Shown here one piece after another: positions 8,917 through 18,772 of a stretch of 64,000 nucleotides of DNA. The DNA is taken from positions 31,383-95,382 of the forward strand of contig LDOQ01000289.1 in NCBI GenBank assembly GCA_001887945.1. The letters run 5' to 3'. Position numbers and translations under genes: made by a program. Source of the DNA: Spraguea lophii (lineage: Eukaryota; Microsporidia; Spragueidae). Each line of letters begins with the position of its first letter. Positions within the stretch are counted from its first letter, which is position 1. The notes under the pieces are model-generated. The model was not told the origin of the DNA. It did not search any database and saw only the letters and a program-made list of their open reading frames with translations.

Positions 8917-9963
8917 TTACCTCTTAGCCTGTATTATTTTTACATTCTGTTTATTTTTCTTATCTTTCTTTTCTTCTATATGTCTACTTTGTCTATCTCT
9001 TAATACTTTCTCTTCATTCTTTTTTTCTCTTTTTTGTATTATTTCTGTATAAACATCTTTTTCGTATAATTTAATAGTTTCTTTATTAAGTTTATATATT
9101 TGTTCAGATGGTTTAATAGGTAGATTGTTAAGAATATTAAATATATCATTTATCATTGTATTATTTGTTATACTCTTAGTTTTATTATTTGTTATGATAT
9201 TATTATTTTCGTTATCATTATTTGAATCTTCTTTATTATTATTTATTTTACTTTCATTATTTTCGTTATTATCCATTCTACTTTCATTACCTTCGTTGGT
9301 CATTTTACCTTCACCCCCTATTCTACTTTCATTTTTACTATTTTCATCATTATTTTTAAAACATTGATTATTTTCTATGAATTGTTTATAACTCATAGAC
9401 AAATAAACAATAGAAGGATAACTATCCACCTCTTTTACACTCTGTGGTATATTTGTAATATAAAATCTATCATAATGATATTTATTGCAAAATTCTATCA
9501 AACTATTAGATATCTTTGTATTATTTATATTGGAATAAATATTACCATCTTTATATATTTTTTTCTTTAAATATTTTAGTTGTGGATAACTTATTTTCTT
9601 TTTATGTTTTATATAAAAGAAATTAATATAATCTATATTTAATTTTATTTTTATTATGATATTCGATTCTTTAGGATTTAAAAGATATTGAAATATACAC
9701 CAATCATTCTTTAATGATATAATCATTATAAGTGTATCTATTACGTTCTTATTGTTTTTATCTATCACATTATTATCTTTATTTTTGTATACTTCTATTC
9801 TTTGTGATATTGCTGTAAAATATGTATAATTGTGATTAAAATGCGGTTTTATTGTATTTAATATGTTAGTATATTTGTTTTTATTGTTCTTCTTGTATCT
9901 TATGTATAAATATATGTTAATTGTAATTATTATTATAGGTATGGCTATGTAGAGCAATAACAT
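8917..9963 (-). CDS. CCDC47-like ER membrane protein
   Basis: Encodes 348 residues. The N-terminus is one strong transmembrane segment (LLLYIAIPIIIITINIYLYI). A globular domain follows with KNDWCIFQYLLNPKESNI and SLIEFCNKYHYDRFYITNIP, then an Asn-rich insert. A helix (NDIFNILNNLPIKPSEQIYK, then LNKETIKLYEKDVY) leads into a highly charged tail rich in Arg/Glu/Lys that ends NVKIIQAKR. This order (anchor, DUF1682 domain, charged coiled C-terminus ending in basic residues) matches CCDC47, a subunit of the ER chaperone complex for multipass membrane proteins that sits near the ribosome and Sec61. The start is supported by CCC six bases upstream. Similarity is weak per residue, so treat as a fold-level call. 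Confidence 0.55.
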   Translation of the reverse strand: MLLLYIAIPIIIITINIYLYIRYKKNNKNKYTNILNTIKPHFNHNYTYFTAISQRIEVYKNKDNNVIDKNNKNVIDTLIMIISLKNDWCIFQYLLNPKESNIIIKIKLNIDYINFFYIKHKKKISYPQLKYLKKKIYKDGNIYSNINNTKISNSLIEFCNKYHYDRFYITNIPQSVKEVDSYPSIVYLSMSYKQFIENNQCFKNNDENSKNESRIGGEGKMTNEGNESRMDNNENNESKINNNKEDSNNDNENNNIITNNKTKSITNNTMINDIFNILNNLPIKPSEQIYKLNKETIKLYEKDVYTEIIQKREKKNEEKVLRDRQSRHIEEKKDKKNKQNVKIIQAKR

Positions 9964-10017
9964 TAAGGGTATAAAATTAATAAATAAAAAATATTTTAAT
10001 AATTATATTAGGCTGTG

Positions 10018-10925
10018 AGATACCTATATTATACCTTTTTGAAAGAAATTAAATTTTTTTTACCCTTGTGATGACAATAAAAAAAATATTAAGAAAAATA
10101 ATAAATTAATAATTTTATTAAAATATAATACATTTTTTTATCTTAATTTCTTAAAAAAAACAACCAACGACAGATAATATTAATAATTATGAATTATACA
10201 CTCTTTTTATATATTATTTAATTCTACACTATGTCTCTTCTATATTATTTGTGTGTATTCCTGAAATTGTATTAATGAAAGATATAGAATGGCTTATAAT
10301 CGAATGAAAATAGTTTTTATGAACATCAGTATAGCTTCACCGATAATTTGTGTAAATAATGGCCAAGTTTTATAATATATTCTTCATAGAACTTATTTAT
10401 TTCATCGGCAGGCTATGATGTTATTTTTTTCTTTTACCCATTCTTTCTACACTTCCCCAAATCCAAGTTCCATCTATTCTGTGACCTCTATTATATTATC
10501 TTTTACCGAATTTGTATTCTTTAATTTCTATTTTGATTTCTTTCCCATTTAATTTATTATTTTTATTGTATTTTAATACAATTTTCCTTATTATTTTTAT
10601 TATTACGTTATATAATAATTTAATACACTTGTTAATTATTAAAATGTTATATATAATTGAAATAACTTTATCGCAATCTAGCTTTGAATTAAAAAAAGTT
10701 TTTTTAATAATAGAAGTTCTAGTTTTTATATATTTTATTAAATTTTAACATTTTTTACAATGCACCTTTCGCTGAAACAGTGCATACACACTATTATAAT
10801 TGTTTTTCTTTCTTTTTCTTCTATGAATATCGTCTTAAAACATTCTAATGTTATTTCTTTTTTGTTTGTCACCACAAGGATAAAATAAAGGTAATTTCTT
10901 GCAAAAGGGTAAATTGTAGGTATCT
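10018..10925 (-). mobile_element. Decayed Merlin/IS1595-type DNA transposon
   Basis: A 908-bp unit is bounded by inverted repeats. Reading inward from 10018 and inward from 10925, 50 of the first 60 bases agree without gaps (both begin AGATACCTA). Between them lies a broken minus-strand transposase frame with clear IS1595/ISXO2-like wording. The flanks show no target duplication, consistent with an old insertion. Merlin elements are known from other microsporidia. Confidence 0.8.
10215..10912 (-). pseudogene. Merlin/IS1595-like transposase remnant
   Basis: One minus-strand frame keeps family text across several in-frame stops: a Cys/His zinc-ribbon-like start with HCKKC, TRTSIIKKTFFNSKLD, then NGKEIKIEIKEYKFGKR, a stop, YNRGHRIDGTWIWGSVER, and near the end HSISFINTISGIHTNNIEET. 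These correspond to the family's IEIDExKFGKRKYNRGH, GxWVFGxVER and NHSxxFVxPxTGxHTNxIE segments. At least six stops interrupt the frame, and the first catalytic acidic position (IEID) reads IEIK. It is inactive. The plus-strand ORF at 10512-10748 is just its antisense. Confidence 0.8.
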
Positions 10926-10944
10926 AAATTCCGATATTAAAATT

Positions 10945-11180
10945 CTATAATTGGGTTTGGCCTATTATGGTCTAAGATTATTGTTTTCTTAAAATACAGA
11001 TAAATTGTACTAACTGGTTGTAGTCTATTATTATATAAAGCTATTGGTTTCTTAAAGCATATATAAGCTGTACTAACTAGTTTTATACGTATGTAATAAT
11101 TGCATCTTACTTTTTTTGTCCAAAACGTTAGAAATTTGCGTATAATGTAACTATCAATATTTTAGTCTTGATGCGATTCT
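10945..11180 (-). mobile_element. SINE remnants, minus orientation
   Basis: TTTGGCCTATTATGGTCTAA, TGTACTAACTGGTT, a second TGTACTAACTAGTTTT about 70 bases later, then CATCTTACTTTTTT and AACGTTAGAAATTTGCGTAT correspond to the antisense SINE body. The doubled TGTACTAACT block suggests two overlapping insertions or an internal duplication. It is heavily decayed and lies beside the dead Merlin element. Confidence 0.6.
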
Positions 11181-11758
11181 AACCATCTTTCTATAATGTT
11201 AATTTAATATTAAATTTGTATAAATATTATAATCATATCAGTTAATGGTTATTTTATATATAGATTAATGAACTGTCAAGAATAGGTTAGGTTAAGTTAT
11301 TAAACACCACTCAGTTAACATGCCTTCTTTCATTTTCTTGTTTTTTCTTTTACTGTTTTTATATTTTTTTTGAGCGAAGAATTCGAATCTGCTTGTCTTA
11401 AATTTTAATCATTATTCGTCATCATGATCAAATGAAATGAAAATTTTGGAAATAAAAAAATTTCTTTCTTTAAATTCTTATATTGAAAATATATTTATAT
11501 AATTAAAAACTATTACTGTTTTATTTATTTTTAATATGAAGATAATAAAGATAATAAAAAATATTTTTTTGAAAATTAATTAAATCACTTGTCATTTGAA
11601 TCGGAAAGATATAGAAAAATATTTTTTTAAATATAATTCTTTGTATATTTTAATATATTTGTCTTTTTTCAGAAATGAAATTTTTAAAAATCTCAGAAAA
11701 AAAATAATAATTTTTTTATGATCTTTTACGTTTAAATAAGAAAATATAATAAAAAAAT
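11181..11758. other. Intergenic AT-rich sequence
   Basis: No gene or RNA seen. It contains a short TTAGG-type repeat (TAGGTTAGGTTAAG at 11283-11296). Confidence 0.5.
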
Positions 11759-12814
11759 ATGCTTGGATTTTTAAATTTATTTATAAATTATATGAAATAT
11801 TTTGAAACTTTTAGATATAATAATAAGATGGCTGGAAGTAGTAATATTTTAGATAGTAAAGAGGTGATTATAAAACTTGATACACTCAATGAGCCTGGAT
11901 ATGAAATGTGTGGTGAATTTACTGAAATGAGTGATTCATTTGATGAAATAAGTGGTGAATCTAGTGAGACGAATGATAAATCTAGTGAGACGAATGATGA
12001 ATCTAGTGAGACGAGTGATGAATCTAATGAAACAAATGATGAACATACTGAAATTTGTTCTTCTCGTTCAAAAACACCAACACGTAGAACAATAAAAATT
12101 ACAGATATAAAATATGTGGGTGGTAGTGTTGGTTTTGCTTTAGGTCATACTTTTGGAGTTATTTGCGGATCACCATCTATTAATTTACATAATTATAAAG
12201 AGAAAAAGTTTTCCATACAAATAGCATCCATTGCTTTCAGCGTGACTGCAATTGTTGATAACAGGCATAGATTTAATACCTTTTTATTGTTTAATGTTGA
12301 TACCATACCTTATGTTGACGGTGGCTTTTTACGTGGTAATCGAAAATCAGTTTTAATCAACGATAGTAGAATGTGTCATGACGTAACAATATATTTTCCA
12401 AAAAAATTTAATTTTGAATTGCTTCCTGCTGAAGAATGCTTTTTAAAAACATCGCGACATATAAATTATTCAAGTCATGATATAACTGCTTATAAGATAA
12501 ACAATTTAACTATAAAAAAGAATGGTAAAGAATATTCTATAATGGAATTATTGTTTGTGGATACAGATACCGTAATACGTGAAGGAATTGAAAGTGAATC
12601 TTCATTTTCTGTAATAGAACCTGGTGACAATCCCATCATATATTTGCCGTGTAGCGAAGGAAGGATATTATTCACATGCAAAAAGCCTCATAAACCAAAG
12701 AGAGATGATAATGATAAAGATGAAAAAAAAATTTTATGTGAAGATGGTGCAATGCAAACAGAAAAAAATTCTAAAGTGATTAAATATGATGGTGCTTGTT
12801 CGACTACTATTTAA
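11759..12814 (+). CDS. Orphan protein with Ser/Glu/Thr/Asp 7-residue repeats
   Basis: Encodes 351 residues from 11759; an internal ATG at 11828 (MAGSSNILDSKE) is a credible alternative start because the first 23 residues look like A/T-driven read-through. Four acidic 7-residue repeats (SSETNDK, SSETNDE, SSETSDE, SNETNDE) come first. A folded-looking region of about 200 residues follows, beginning IKYVGGSVGFALGHTFGVIC, with alternating hydrophobic strands, five or six Cys and FSVIEPGDNPIIYLPCSEG, suggesting a beta-rich domain. The tail is charged. Base composition is less A/T-biased than in the neighbours. I do not recognise it; it stands alone between 1.8-kb and 1.5-kb spacers. Confidence 0.75.
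   Translation: MLGFLNLFINYMKYFETFRYNNKMAGSSNILDSKEVIIKLDTLNEPGYEMCGEFTEMSDSFDEISGESSETNDKSSETNDESSETSDESNETNDEHTEICSSRSKTPTRRTIKITDIKYVGGSVGFALGHTFGVICGSPSINLHNYKEKKFSIQIASIAFSVTAIVDNRHRFNTFLLFNVDTIPYVDGGFLRGNRKSVLINDSRMCHDVTIYFPKKFNFELLPAEECFLKTSRHINYSSHDITAYKINNLTIKKNGKEYSIMELLFVDTDTVIREGIESESSFSVIEPGDNPIIYLPCSEGRILFTCKKPHKPKRDDNDKDEKKILCEDGAMQTEKNSKVIKYDGACSTTI
11960..12043 (+). repeat. 21-bp in-frame tandem repeat x 4
   Basis: Four 21-bp units of the type TCTAGTGAGACGAATGATGA encode the acidic 7-residue repeats of the orphan protein. The first copies are almost identical and the last is diverged. Confidence 0.85.
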
Positions 12815-13611
12815 AATATACTTAAAGCGGTTATCATATACTGATGATATTAATAAGAGAAATTATATGATATTATATGTATCGAATTAAATTAATGAAA
12901 ATTACACTTGTTGAATAAAATTTTTAATCGAAAAAAATTGAAGTTTAAAAACTACGTTTGACAATTTTACTAAAAGTTTTATTACGGTTACTTCTATTTT
13001 TTACATTTTAAAATATTATTAAGTTTTACATTTCTTATTTGTATTTAAAACTATATTTAATAATAGATTTATATTATTCATTTAAAACATTCTGAACAGA
13101 TGTAATTTACCGGAATATTATACTATTAGTTAACTAAAAAATAATTATATAAATAATCTAGAATACTAAAGTTTAGAGACATAATCAATTTGAATAAATG
13201 GTAACATTCGAGAGAGTTTTTAAAGAATGAAAAACATCAAATATCTTTATCGTAATAAAGAGTAATGATTATAATATTATAGCAAAAGATTATTAAACAT
13301 TTTTCTTTTTTTTACGTCAAAGTATATCAATTCCCATACATATATATTTTAACATTTATCTTATATTTTTTTAAAGTCAGACTGAAATCAACTGTCATTA
13401 TACCTATACTTTTAAAACATTAAAGTATTGTTTAAATAAAAATTATAAATCCTAATTTCAAAATATACATATTAAAGTATTTAATCTTGATGTTAACTTT
13501 ATTTTATTATCTATTTACTATATATATATTGATTTTAATGAAAATATAAATTTTACAAAAATTATATTTTAAAATTTTCATATTATTTTTTTTCGAAAAT
13601 TTTTTACCCAT
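12815..13611. other. Intergenic AT-rich sequence
   Basis: No gene, repeat or RNA that I can support. Confidence 0.4.
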
Positions 13612-13672
13612 AGTCGATGATGATACTTCTCAGTGGCTGGAAGTTGATGACCTTACTACGGTATCTGAGACT
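13612..13672 (+). ncRNA. Probable box C/D snoRNA, snR79-like
   Basis: A GC-rich island of about 61 bases in very AT-rich DNA has the full box C/D layout: terminal stem AGTC (13612-13615) with GACT (13669-13672), box C ATGATGA (13617-13623), box C' TGATGA (13645-13650) and box D CTGA (13665-13668). A degenerate D' (CTGG, 13637-13640) is possible. The 14 bases before box D are complementary to ATACCGTAGTAAGG, close to the conserved SSU rRNA stretch GATACCGTCGTAGT. By the D+5 rule the methylated base would be the second C of ATACC, the site guided by yeast snR79 (18S Cm1007). The pairing is judged from general knowledge of SSU rRNA; this organism's own rRNA must decide. Confidence 0.7.
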
Positions 13673-13872
13673 CATTTAATATAAAATAAACTTTAATAAT
13701 AACTTAACTTCTTTTACTTTTCTATTTATTTGTAATATTTATTTTCTTCATTACAAAATATATGTAACAGATAAAACTGTTAATTTAAATCATACAAATC
13801 ATCTTTCTTAAATAAAAATATTCTAAATATTTTATTGTATGATATCTTTACGATCATTACAAAGTTATTAGA

Positions 13873-14030
13873 AACTGTTAATATATGATGTAAAACGAGA
13901 TTAATACCTCTGTAGCGAAACCGCTTAGTACAAATTTAAATATGCTTTAGAAACCAAAGGTCCTAGACTATGATAGGCTGCAACCGGCTAGGAAACTTCT
14001 ATTAATAAAAGTTTTATTAATAAAAAAATA
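13873..14030 (+). mobile_element. SINE, 5'-truncated 3' part
   Basis: Matches the SINE 3' third: ACGAGATTAATACC, GTAGCGAAACCGCTTAGTAC, TGATAGGCTGCAACCGGCTA and the tail AATAAAAGTTTTATTAATAA followed by an A-run. The head is missing, typical of incomplete reverse transcription. Confidence 0.8.
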
Positions 14031-14320
14031 AAATTATTATTGAAAAAAAAGTTTAACAAAAAAATAATTAAATTTTCTTATTTAAAAAAACAAATTCAAC
14101 AAATATTATTATTCATATAAAATATTATGATATTATATTTAATTTTATAGATTATTTTTATATTTCGTAACATTCACATAGAATAAATTTATTTTTATTA
14201 AAAAGAGTTTAGTTAAACAATTAATACGTTTCTTAATTATAAAACAATCAAAACATTCATTCTTTTATTCAAAAAAAAATTATCTAATAAAAATAAAAAA
14301 AAATTTTCTTTTATGCCCCA
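14031..14320. other. Spacer upstream of the PUF gene with CCCC start motif
   Basis: AT-rich. It ends in ATGCCCCAATG; the C-run at 14316-14319 precedes the PUF start. The upstream ATG at 14313 opens only a three-codon frame (stop TGA overlaps the real start), so it could be a minimal upstream ORF. Confidence 0.4.
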
Positions 14321-15520
14321 ATGAATAGATCTTCCCATAAAAGAAAGTATCCACAAAACTCCAAATCTCAAAATATCGTTAATACATCCACACCTATTAA
14401 AAAAAGCAAATCAACAGATATAATAGCCCAATTAACACCAATATGGGAAATATGCAGAAAGAAAAAATTAGCACGTCCTCTCAGAGATGAAAATATAAAC
14501 AAATTAAAATATATTTTATATAAAAATAATGATATCATAAATGAGCAAATTCTTAAAAAGAGAGGTAGTAGAATATTACAAACATTTATAAAATATTGTA
14601 ATGCAGATGATTTAGAAATTTTCTATAACACAATAAAGAATAATTTAAATGATATAGTTATTAGTAAATATGGTAAATTTATTATACAATCGTTGTTAAC
14701 AGAAGGATATAGAAATAAAATAATTAATGATATAGATATTAAAAGAGTAATAAGAGATAGAGTAGGACATTTTATTCTTAATGAAATATATTTATGTAAT
14801 AATACTAAAAGTAAAAAGAAGAAAAATAAAAATGATAACGATGATAATAAAAATAAACCTAATATTAAAGAGACAAGTAATTCATACGTTAATATAAAAG
14901 ATAAAATATTACGTACAATATTATTACCCAATCATTTAATTATATTAGAAAAATCAGAAAGAATAGATGTATATCCATCCAATGCATATAAAGGATATAA
15001 AACAATAAGCAAATTAATATCTAAAAATATAATAAACACAGAATTAGCCCACGATCTTATAAAACTTCAAATAAAAAAAAGTAAAACCAAAATATTTAAA
15101 AAATTGAAAAAAGTAGTTGTTGATTTATTGCATACTGATAGTGGATTATACGTTGCAAAGAAAATGATATTAGAATATAATAAAAATATAGAAATACAAG
15201 ATAATTATAAGAATGATGATAAACCTATTATTAATAAAGATATTAAAACAATATTAAAATCATTAAAAGATTATATAATAAAATTATTAGAATATGAATA
15301 TGGTGTAGATTATATAATTTTTCTAATGGAAGAAATAAAAGATAAGGAATTGGTTAAAAAATATATTATTAAAAAATTAAGAAAAAATAAACATTTGCTT
15401 TTAAATGAAGATACTGAAGATGGAAATATAATTATTCAGGGATTAAAAAAAATAAAGAAGATAATAGAAGAGGATGGTGTTTATAATGAATTTTTTAAAG
15501 ATAAAATAAATTATTTTTAA
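14321..15520 (+). CDS. PUF6: Puf6-like Pumilio/CPL-domain RNA-binding protein
   Basis: Encodes 399 residues with a basic Ser/Lys N-terminus. The PUF6 signature PIWEICRKKKLARPLRDENI follows, then Pumilio-type helical repeats (GSRILQTFIKYCN, ISKYGKFIIQSLL, DRVGHFILNEIYL), KGYKTISKLIS, and the C-terminal part LLHTDSGLYVAKKMILEYN, which matches the CPL domain. Puf6 relatives bind double-stranded RNA or DNA without the classic PUF base code, act in the nucleolus on 60S subunit assembly, and in yeast repress ASH1 mRNA. The family is usually 600 residues or more, so this is a reduced form. The start is supported by CCCC immediately upstream. Confidence 0.8.
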   Translation: MNRSSHKRKYPQNSKSQNIVNTSTPIKKSKSTDIIAQLTPIWEICRKKKLARPLRDENINKLKYILYKNNDIINEQILKKRGSRILQTFIKYCNADDLEIFYNTIKNNLNDIVISKYGKFIIQSLLTEGYRNKIINDIDIKRVIRDRVGHFILNEIYLCNNTKSKKKKNKNDNDDNKNKPNIKETSNSYVNIKDKILRTILLPNHLIILEKSERIDVYPSNAYKGYKTISKLISKNIINTELAHDLIKLQIKKSKTKIFKKLKKVVVDLLHTDSGLYVAKKMILEYNKNIEIQDNYKNDDKPIINKDIKTILKSLKDYIIKLLEYEYGVDYIIFLMEEIKDKELVKKYIIKKLRKNKHLLLNEDTEDGNIIIQGLKKIKKIIEEDGVYNEFFKDKINYF

Positions 15521-16231
15521 TTATCATAATTTTTTTTATCTTTAAATGTTATAAGAGTTTAATATTACAACTATTTTTATAAAAGATTATAAAGTAAATT
15601 AAACGATGATATAAAATATTATTATTCTTTGTGTTATCATTATGTATATTATATATAATTTTTATTTTTATAGAATATTTAATTGATAATTATAATATGC
15701 AATCTTTTATAAGTTAATTATAATGATGAATCATTGAAAATCACAAAAATACAATATGATAACAACTGAATAACAATGAGATAATATCAAGTATAACGGA
15801 AATTTAATATTTCATCTTAATAATATAAGTAATTTATTATGAAATATTGTTATGATAAAATTTAAGATCTTCCTTATGTTTATAATTACGATTATGGTTG
15901 TACAAGAAATTGTTTTTTTGTATTAGAAATTCAAAGATTATGGTAATATACCAACAGAATTTAAATAATTGATGGTATTATAGAATTTATATCTAAGATA
16001 AATATAGTTTAATTATAAAAAGTATATTATTATTATTTATTTTTAATGTATTTTTATAATTTTTGGAAATAAGAATTTGAATTTCTTACAACATGTTGAG
16101 TGTAATAATTTCAAAATCTTAATAATACACAAGCGAAAGGTTTTCTCTTTTTGTGATGGAAAACAAAAAAAATAAATGAAAATAACAAAGATAATGTATA
16201 ACACACATTTTTATTTTTTATTATCAGTTGA
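15521..16231. other. Intergenic, contains a dispersed repeat
   Basis: No gene. Positions 16106-16195 share an alignable block with 27218-27300 (TGTAATAATTTCAA, then GCGAAAGGTTYTYT, then AAAAC), pointing to a second, weak dispersed repeat family. Confidence 0.45.
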
Positions 16232-17416
16232 CTACAATTTTATATACATATATTGAGACTCTGGAATACCCCAAATTATTTTCCTAATCTTTCTTTTCAC
16301 ATCTATTGCTCTCATTCTAAGTTTCTTAAAAAAATACCCAATTTCGCTTATCTTTTCATTTGCTGGTATCCATACCATAGAATAATATAATGGATCTGTG
16401 GAACACATGTTTTTTGTACAATGTTCAGAATCCTTCACGGCCCATATTCCGTACGCTCGATAAACAATAGGAGGGTAGTCACTTGCTTTAAGCTCGCGGC
16501 ATCCACAAGCACAATCTACGATTTTTTGATAACCGGTTTCTGCAAAGTCACAGGCAGCGGTTTCTTTTAATACCCAACATTTATCACATTTATATTGGCT
16601 GATACAATTTTCAATTAAACAGTACATCAAACAATATGTAAAATATGGAAACTTATTAGTATTCTCACAGTTGGAACATTTTAGTGATTTACATTTTGTT
16701 AGCATTTCAGATTCTTTTTCTTCTTCCAAGTCATCGTCCCAGTATGGCATTCTTACAAATATTGGGTAAGATTTAAACATTAAAGCAGATGGAAGTTCCT
16801 CATTATAATCCAACAAATACCTTTTTTTGTGTTTAATGGGAATTCGAGCTTTTCTAGTACATTTTGTATAACATCTAGGAGGGTTTTCTTTATTATCTTG
16901 CTTGTTACATTTATTTGACGTCCTACTTCTCCCATCAGTTGATTCCAAACAAATTTTACCCACATTACAAACACCACAATTAAACTTTGTATATTTCCCA
17001 TTTAAATACAAAGTATATTTATCGCTTATTATCTTCTTTTTCCCCTGTAAAGCTCTTAACTTCCTTTTAATAAAACTACTAATTCCCATCTCATCGAGTT
17101 TCCTCTTTATATAACTACAAATTTCCATTTCATTGAATTTCCTCTTTATATAACTACAAATTTCCATCTCATTATATTTCCTTTTTATAAAATCGCCGAT
17201 TTCCATCTCATTAATTTTCTCTTCGCACACTAACCATATATAATCAAAGCATTTTTCTATAACACCATCTGCACTACATCTATTAATATATTCTATTCTA
17301 TGCCTGATCACACTCATAGGTAAATCATATACATATCTTTCATTACACAATATATTATTTATTTTCATTACAATTAATATCATCTCGACAAATATTTTAA
17401 GTGTAGAAAAAATCAT
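16232..17416 (-). CDS. Secreted Cys-rich protein with four 13-residue repeats
   Basis: Encodes 394 residues. A hydrophobic N-terminus (STLKIFVEMILIVMKINNIL) probably acts as signal or anchor. Residues 69-120 are four tandem 13-residue units of the form NEMEIxxxIKRKx. The rest is dense in Cys (well over 20), with CxxC and CxC clusters such as CKSLKCSNC, YKCDKCW and CACGC, suggesting extensive disulphides or metal binding. A final segment echoes the repeat style (SEIGYFFKKLRMRA). I recognise no family. The architecture fits an exported or spore-surface protein. Confidence 0.75.
   Translation of the reverse strand: MIFSTLKIFVEMILIVMKINNILCNERYVYDLPMSVIRHRIEYINRCSADGVIEKCFDYIWLVCEEKINEMEIGDFIKRKYNEMEICSYIKRKFNEMEICSYIKRKLDEMGISSFIKRKLRALQGKKKIISDKYTLYLNGKYTKFNCGVCNVGKICLESTDGRSRTSNKCNKQDNKENPPRCYTKCTRKARIPIKHKKRYLLDYNEELPSALMFKSYPIFVRMPYWDDDLEEEKESEMLTKCKSLKCSNCENTNKFPYFTYCLMYCLIENCISQYKCDKCWVLKETAACDFAETGYQKIVDCACGCRELKASDYPPIVYRAYGIWAVKDSEHCTKNMCSTDPLYYSMVWIPANEKISEIGYFFKKLRMRAIDVKRKIRKIIWGIPESQYMYIKL
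17057..17212 (-). repeat. 39-bp in-frame tandem repeat x 4
   Basis: Four 39-bp units encode NEMEIGDFIKRKY, NEMEICSYIKRKF, NEMEICSYIKRKL and DEMGISSFIKRKL. Units two and three are nearly identical, so expansion may be recent. Confidence 0.85.
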
Positions 17417-18300
17417 TAAGGTAAAGAAAACATATTTCTATTTATACCTTTAACTTTGTATACATAATACAAACAACTATTAAATAATGATATATATATT
17501 ATTTATATATATTTTATTTTTATAATTATTGTAAATTAGATATAAAAGAGAAGATAATTACTTATATTTAAGTTATTACGATTAAAAAAATAAATATTAT
17601 AGAAATGAAATCCTCTTAAATCAAGAATGAAAATAAAAAGATAATAAGATATAAAGAGATTTATTCATTTTAATAATAGAAATAAAATATATACTGATTT
17701 ACATTTAAAATGATAATTTAAAGCTTATCGTGATAAAACAACAAATCATTTATAAATATAAATATAAGTTTATTTTGTATTTTTTATATAATTTATTTTA
17801 ACCGTTATTTTTGTATAAAATATAATATATGTATCTATTTTGTACTTTTTTTGATATAAAGTTATAATAAATATATTTGTGTATTTTTTATATATGTTAC
17901 CGAAAAATATTATCGTACTCATGATATTCAAAATTATTATATTCTATAAGCAGCAAAAATTATAGTACATTTCATATTCTAAATCCCATGAGGTTATCAT
18001 ACATTTAATACAACAATGCATAAATTATAATAAACAAAAAAATATAATAGAAAATAGAATAGAATAAAGCAAGCTAAATAGAAAGATTAAAAACATAATT
18101 TTAACATAATTTAATTATACCTTTTATAACAATATTATTATTATATTAAAAGTAATAATTAAATAAAACCCTTAGTTAATATAGTACAATATCAATAAGA
18201 TTGAAATAACAATAGCATACATAAGTAATGAGCAATAACAAGTATAGAATAATATTATTATATAATAAATAATAAATAGAATGAAATAATAGATATAAAA
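17417..18300. other. Intergenic AT-rich sequence
   Basis: No gene, RNA or clear repeat seen. Confidence 0.4.
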
Positions 18301-18660
18301 AAAGAGAAAGATTGTTAAGTGGATGAGTGTTCGATAATGCAGAATTAACGATACCTTATATAACGACCATTCTTTGATTAAAATAATGTTTAACTGATGT
18401 AATTACAATTCCTGTATTGATTTATGAATCTATATTATTATATAAAGAAAGATATTAGAACTTCATTAAGGATGATAGAATGATGATTACACCACATATA
18501 AAATCCCATAATATAAAATATAAGACAAGATAAGATTAATGCATATCTGTAACGAAATCAGTTATTACAAGTTTAAATGTGCTTTAGGAACCAAATGTCA
18601 TAGATCGCGATAACTATAACTGGTTAGAAAACCTTTATAAATAAAAGTTTCATTTTTAAA
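18301..18660 (+). mobile_element. SINE lacking the tRNA-like head
   Basis: Begins at the body element AGAGAAAGATTGTTAAGTGG and runs through GTTCGATAATGC, TAATGCATATCTGTAACGAA, GTTTAAATGTGCTTTAGGAA to the tail AATAAAAGTTTCATTTTTAA. It is 5'-truncated, in plus orientation, and ends about 110 bp before the 1221-residue gene. Confidence 0.8.
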
Positions 18661-18772
18661 CACATAAAATAATATATGTAATATAATATATCTTATAACA
18701 TAATATAGTATATCTAACGCAGTATACCTTATATAATATAAAATACATTATAATATATTTTATAATATACCC

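Noticed and set aside
10512..10748. Plus-strand ORF of 78 codons
   Set aside because: Antisense to the decayed Merlin transposase; hydrophobic composition reflects T-rich strand.
15723..15769. Second box C/D snoRNA (ATGATGA ... CTGA)
   Set aside because: Guide region is pure A/T-rich background, no C'/D', no GC rise, and the weak stem TTAT/ATAA is expected by chance.
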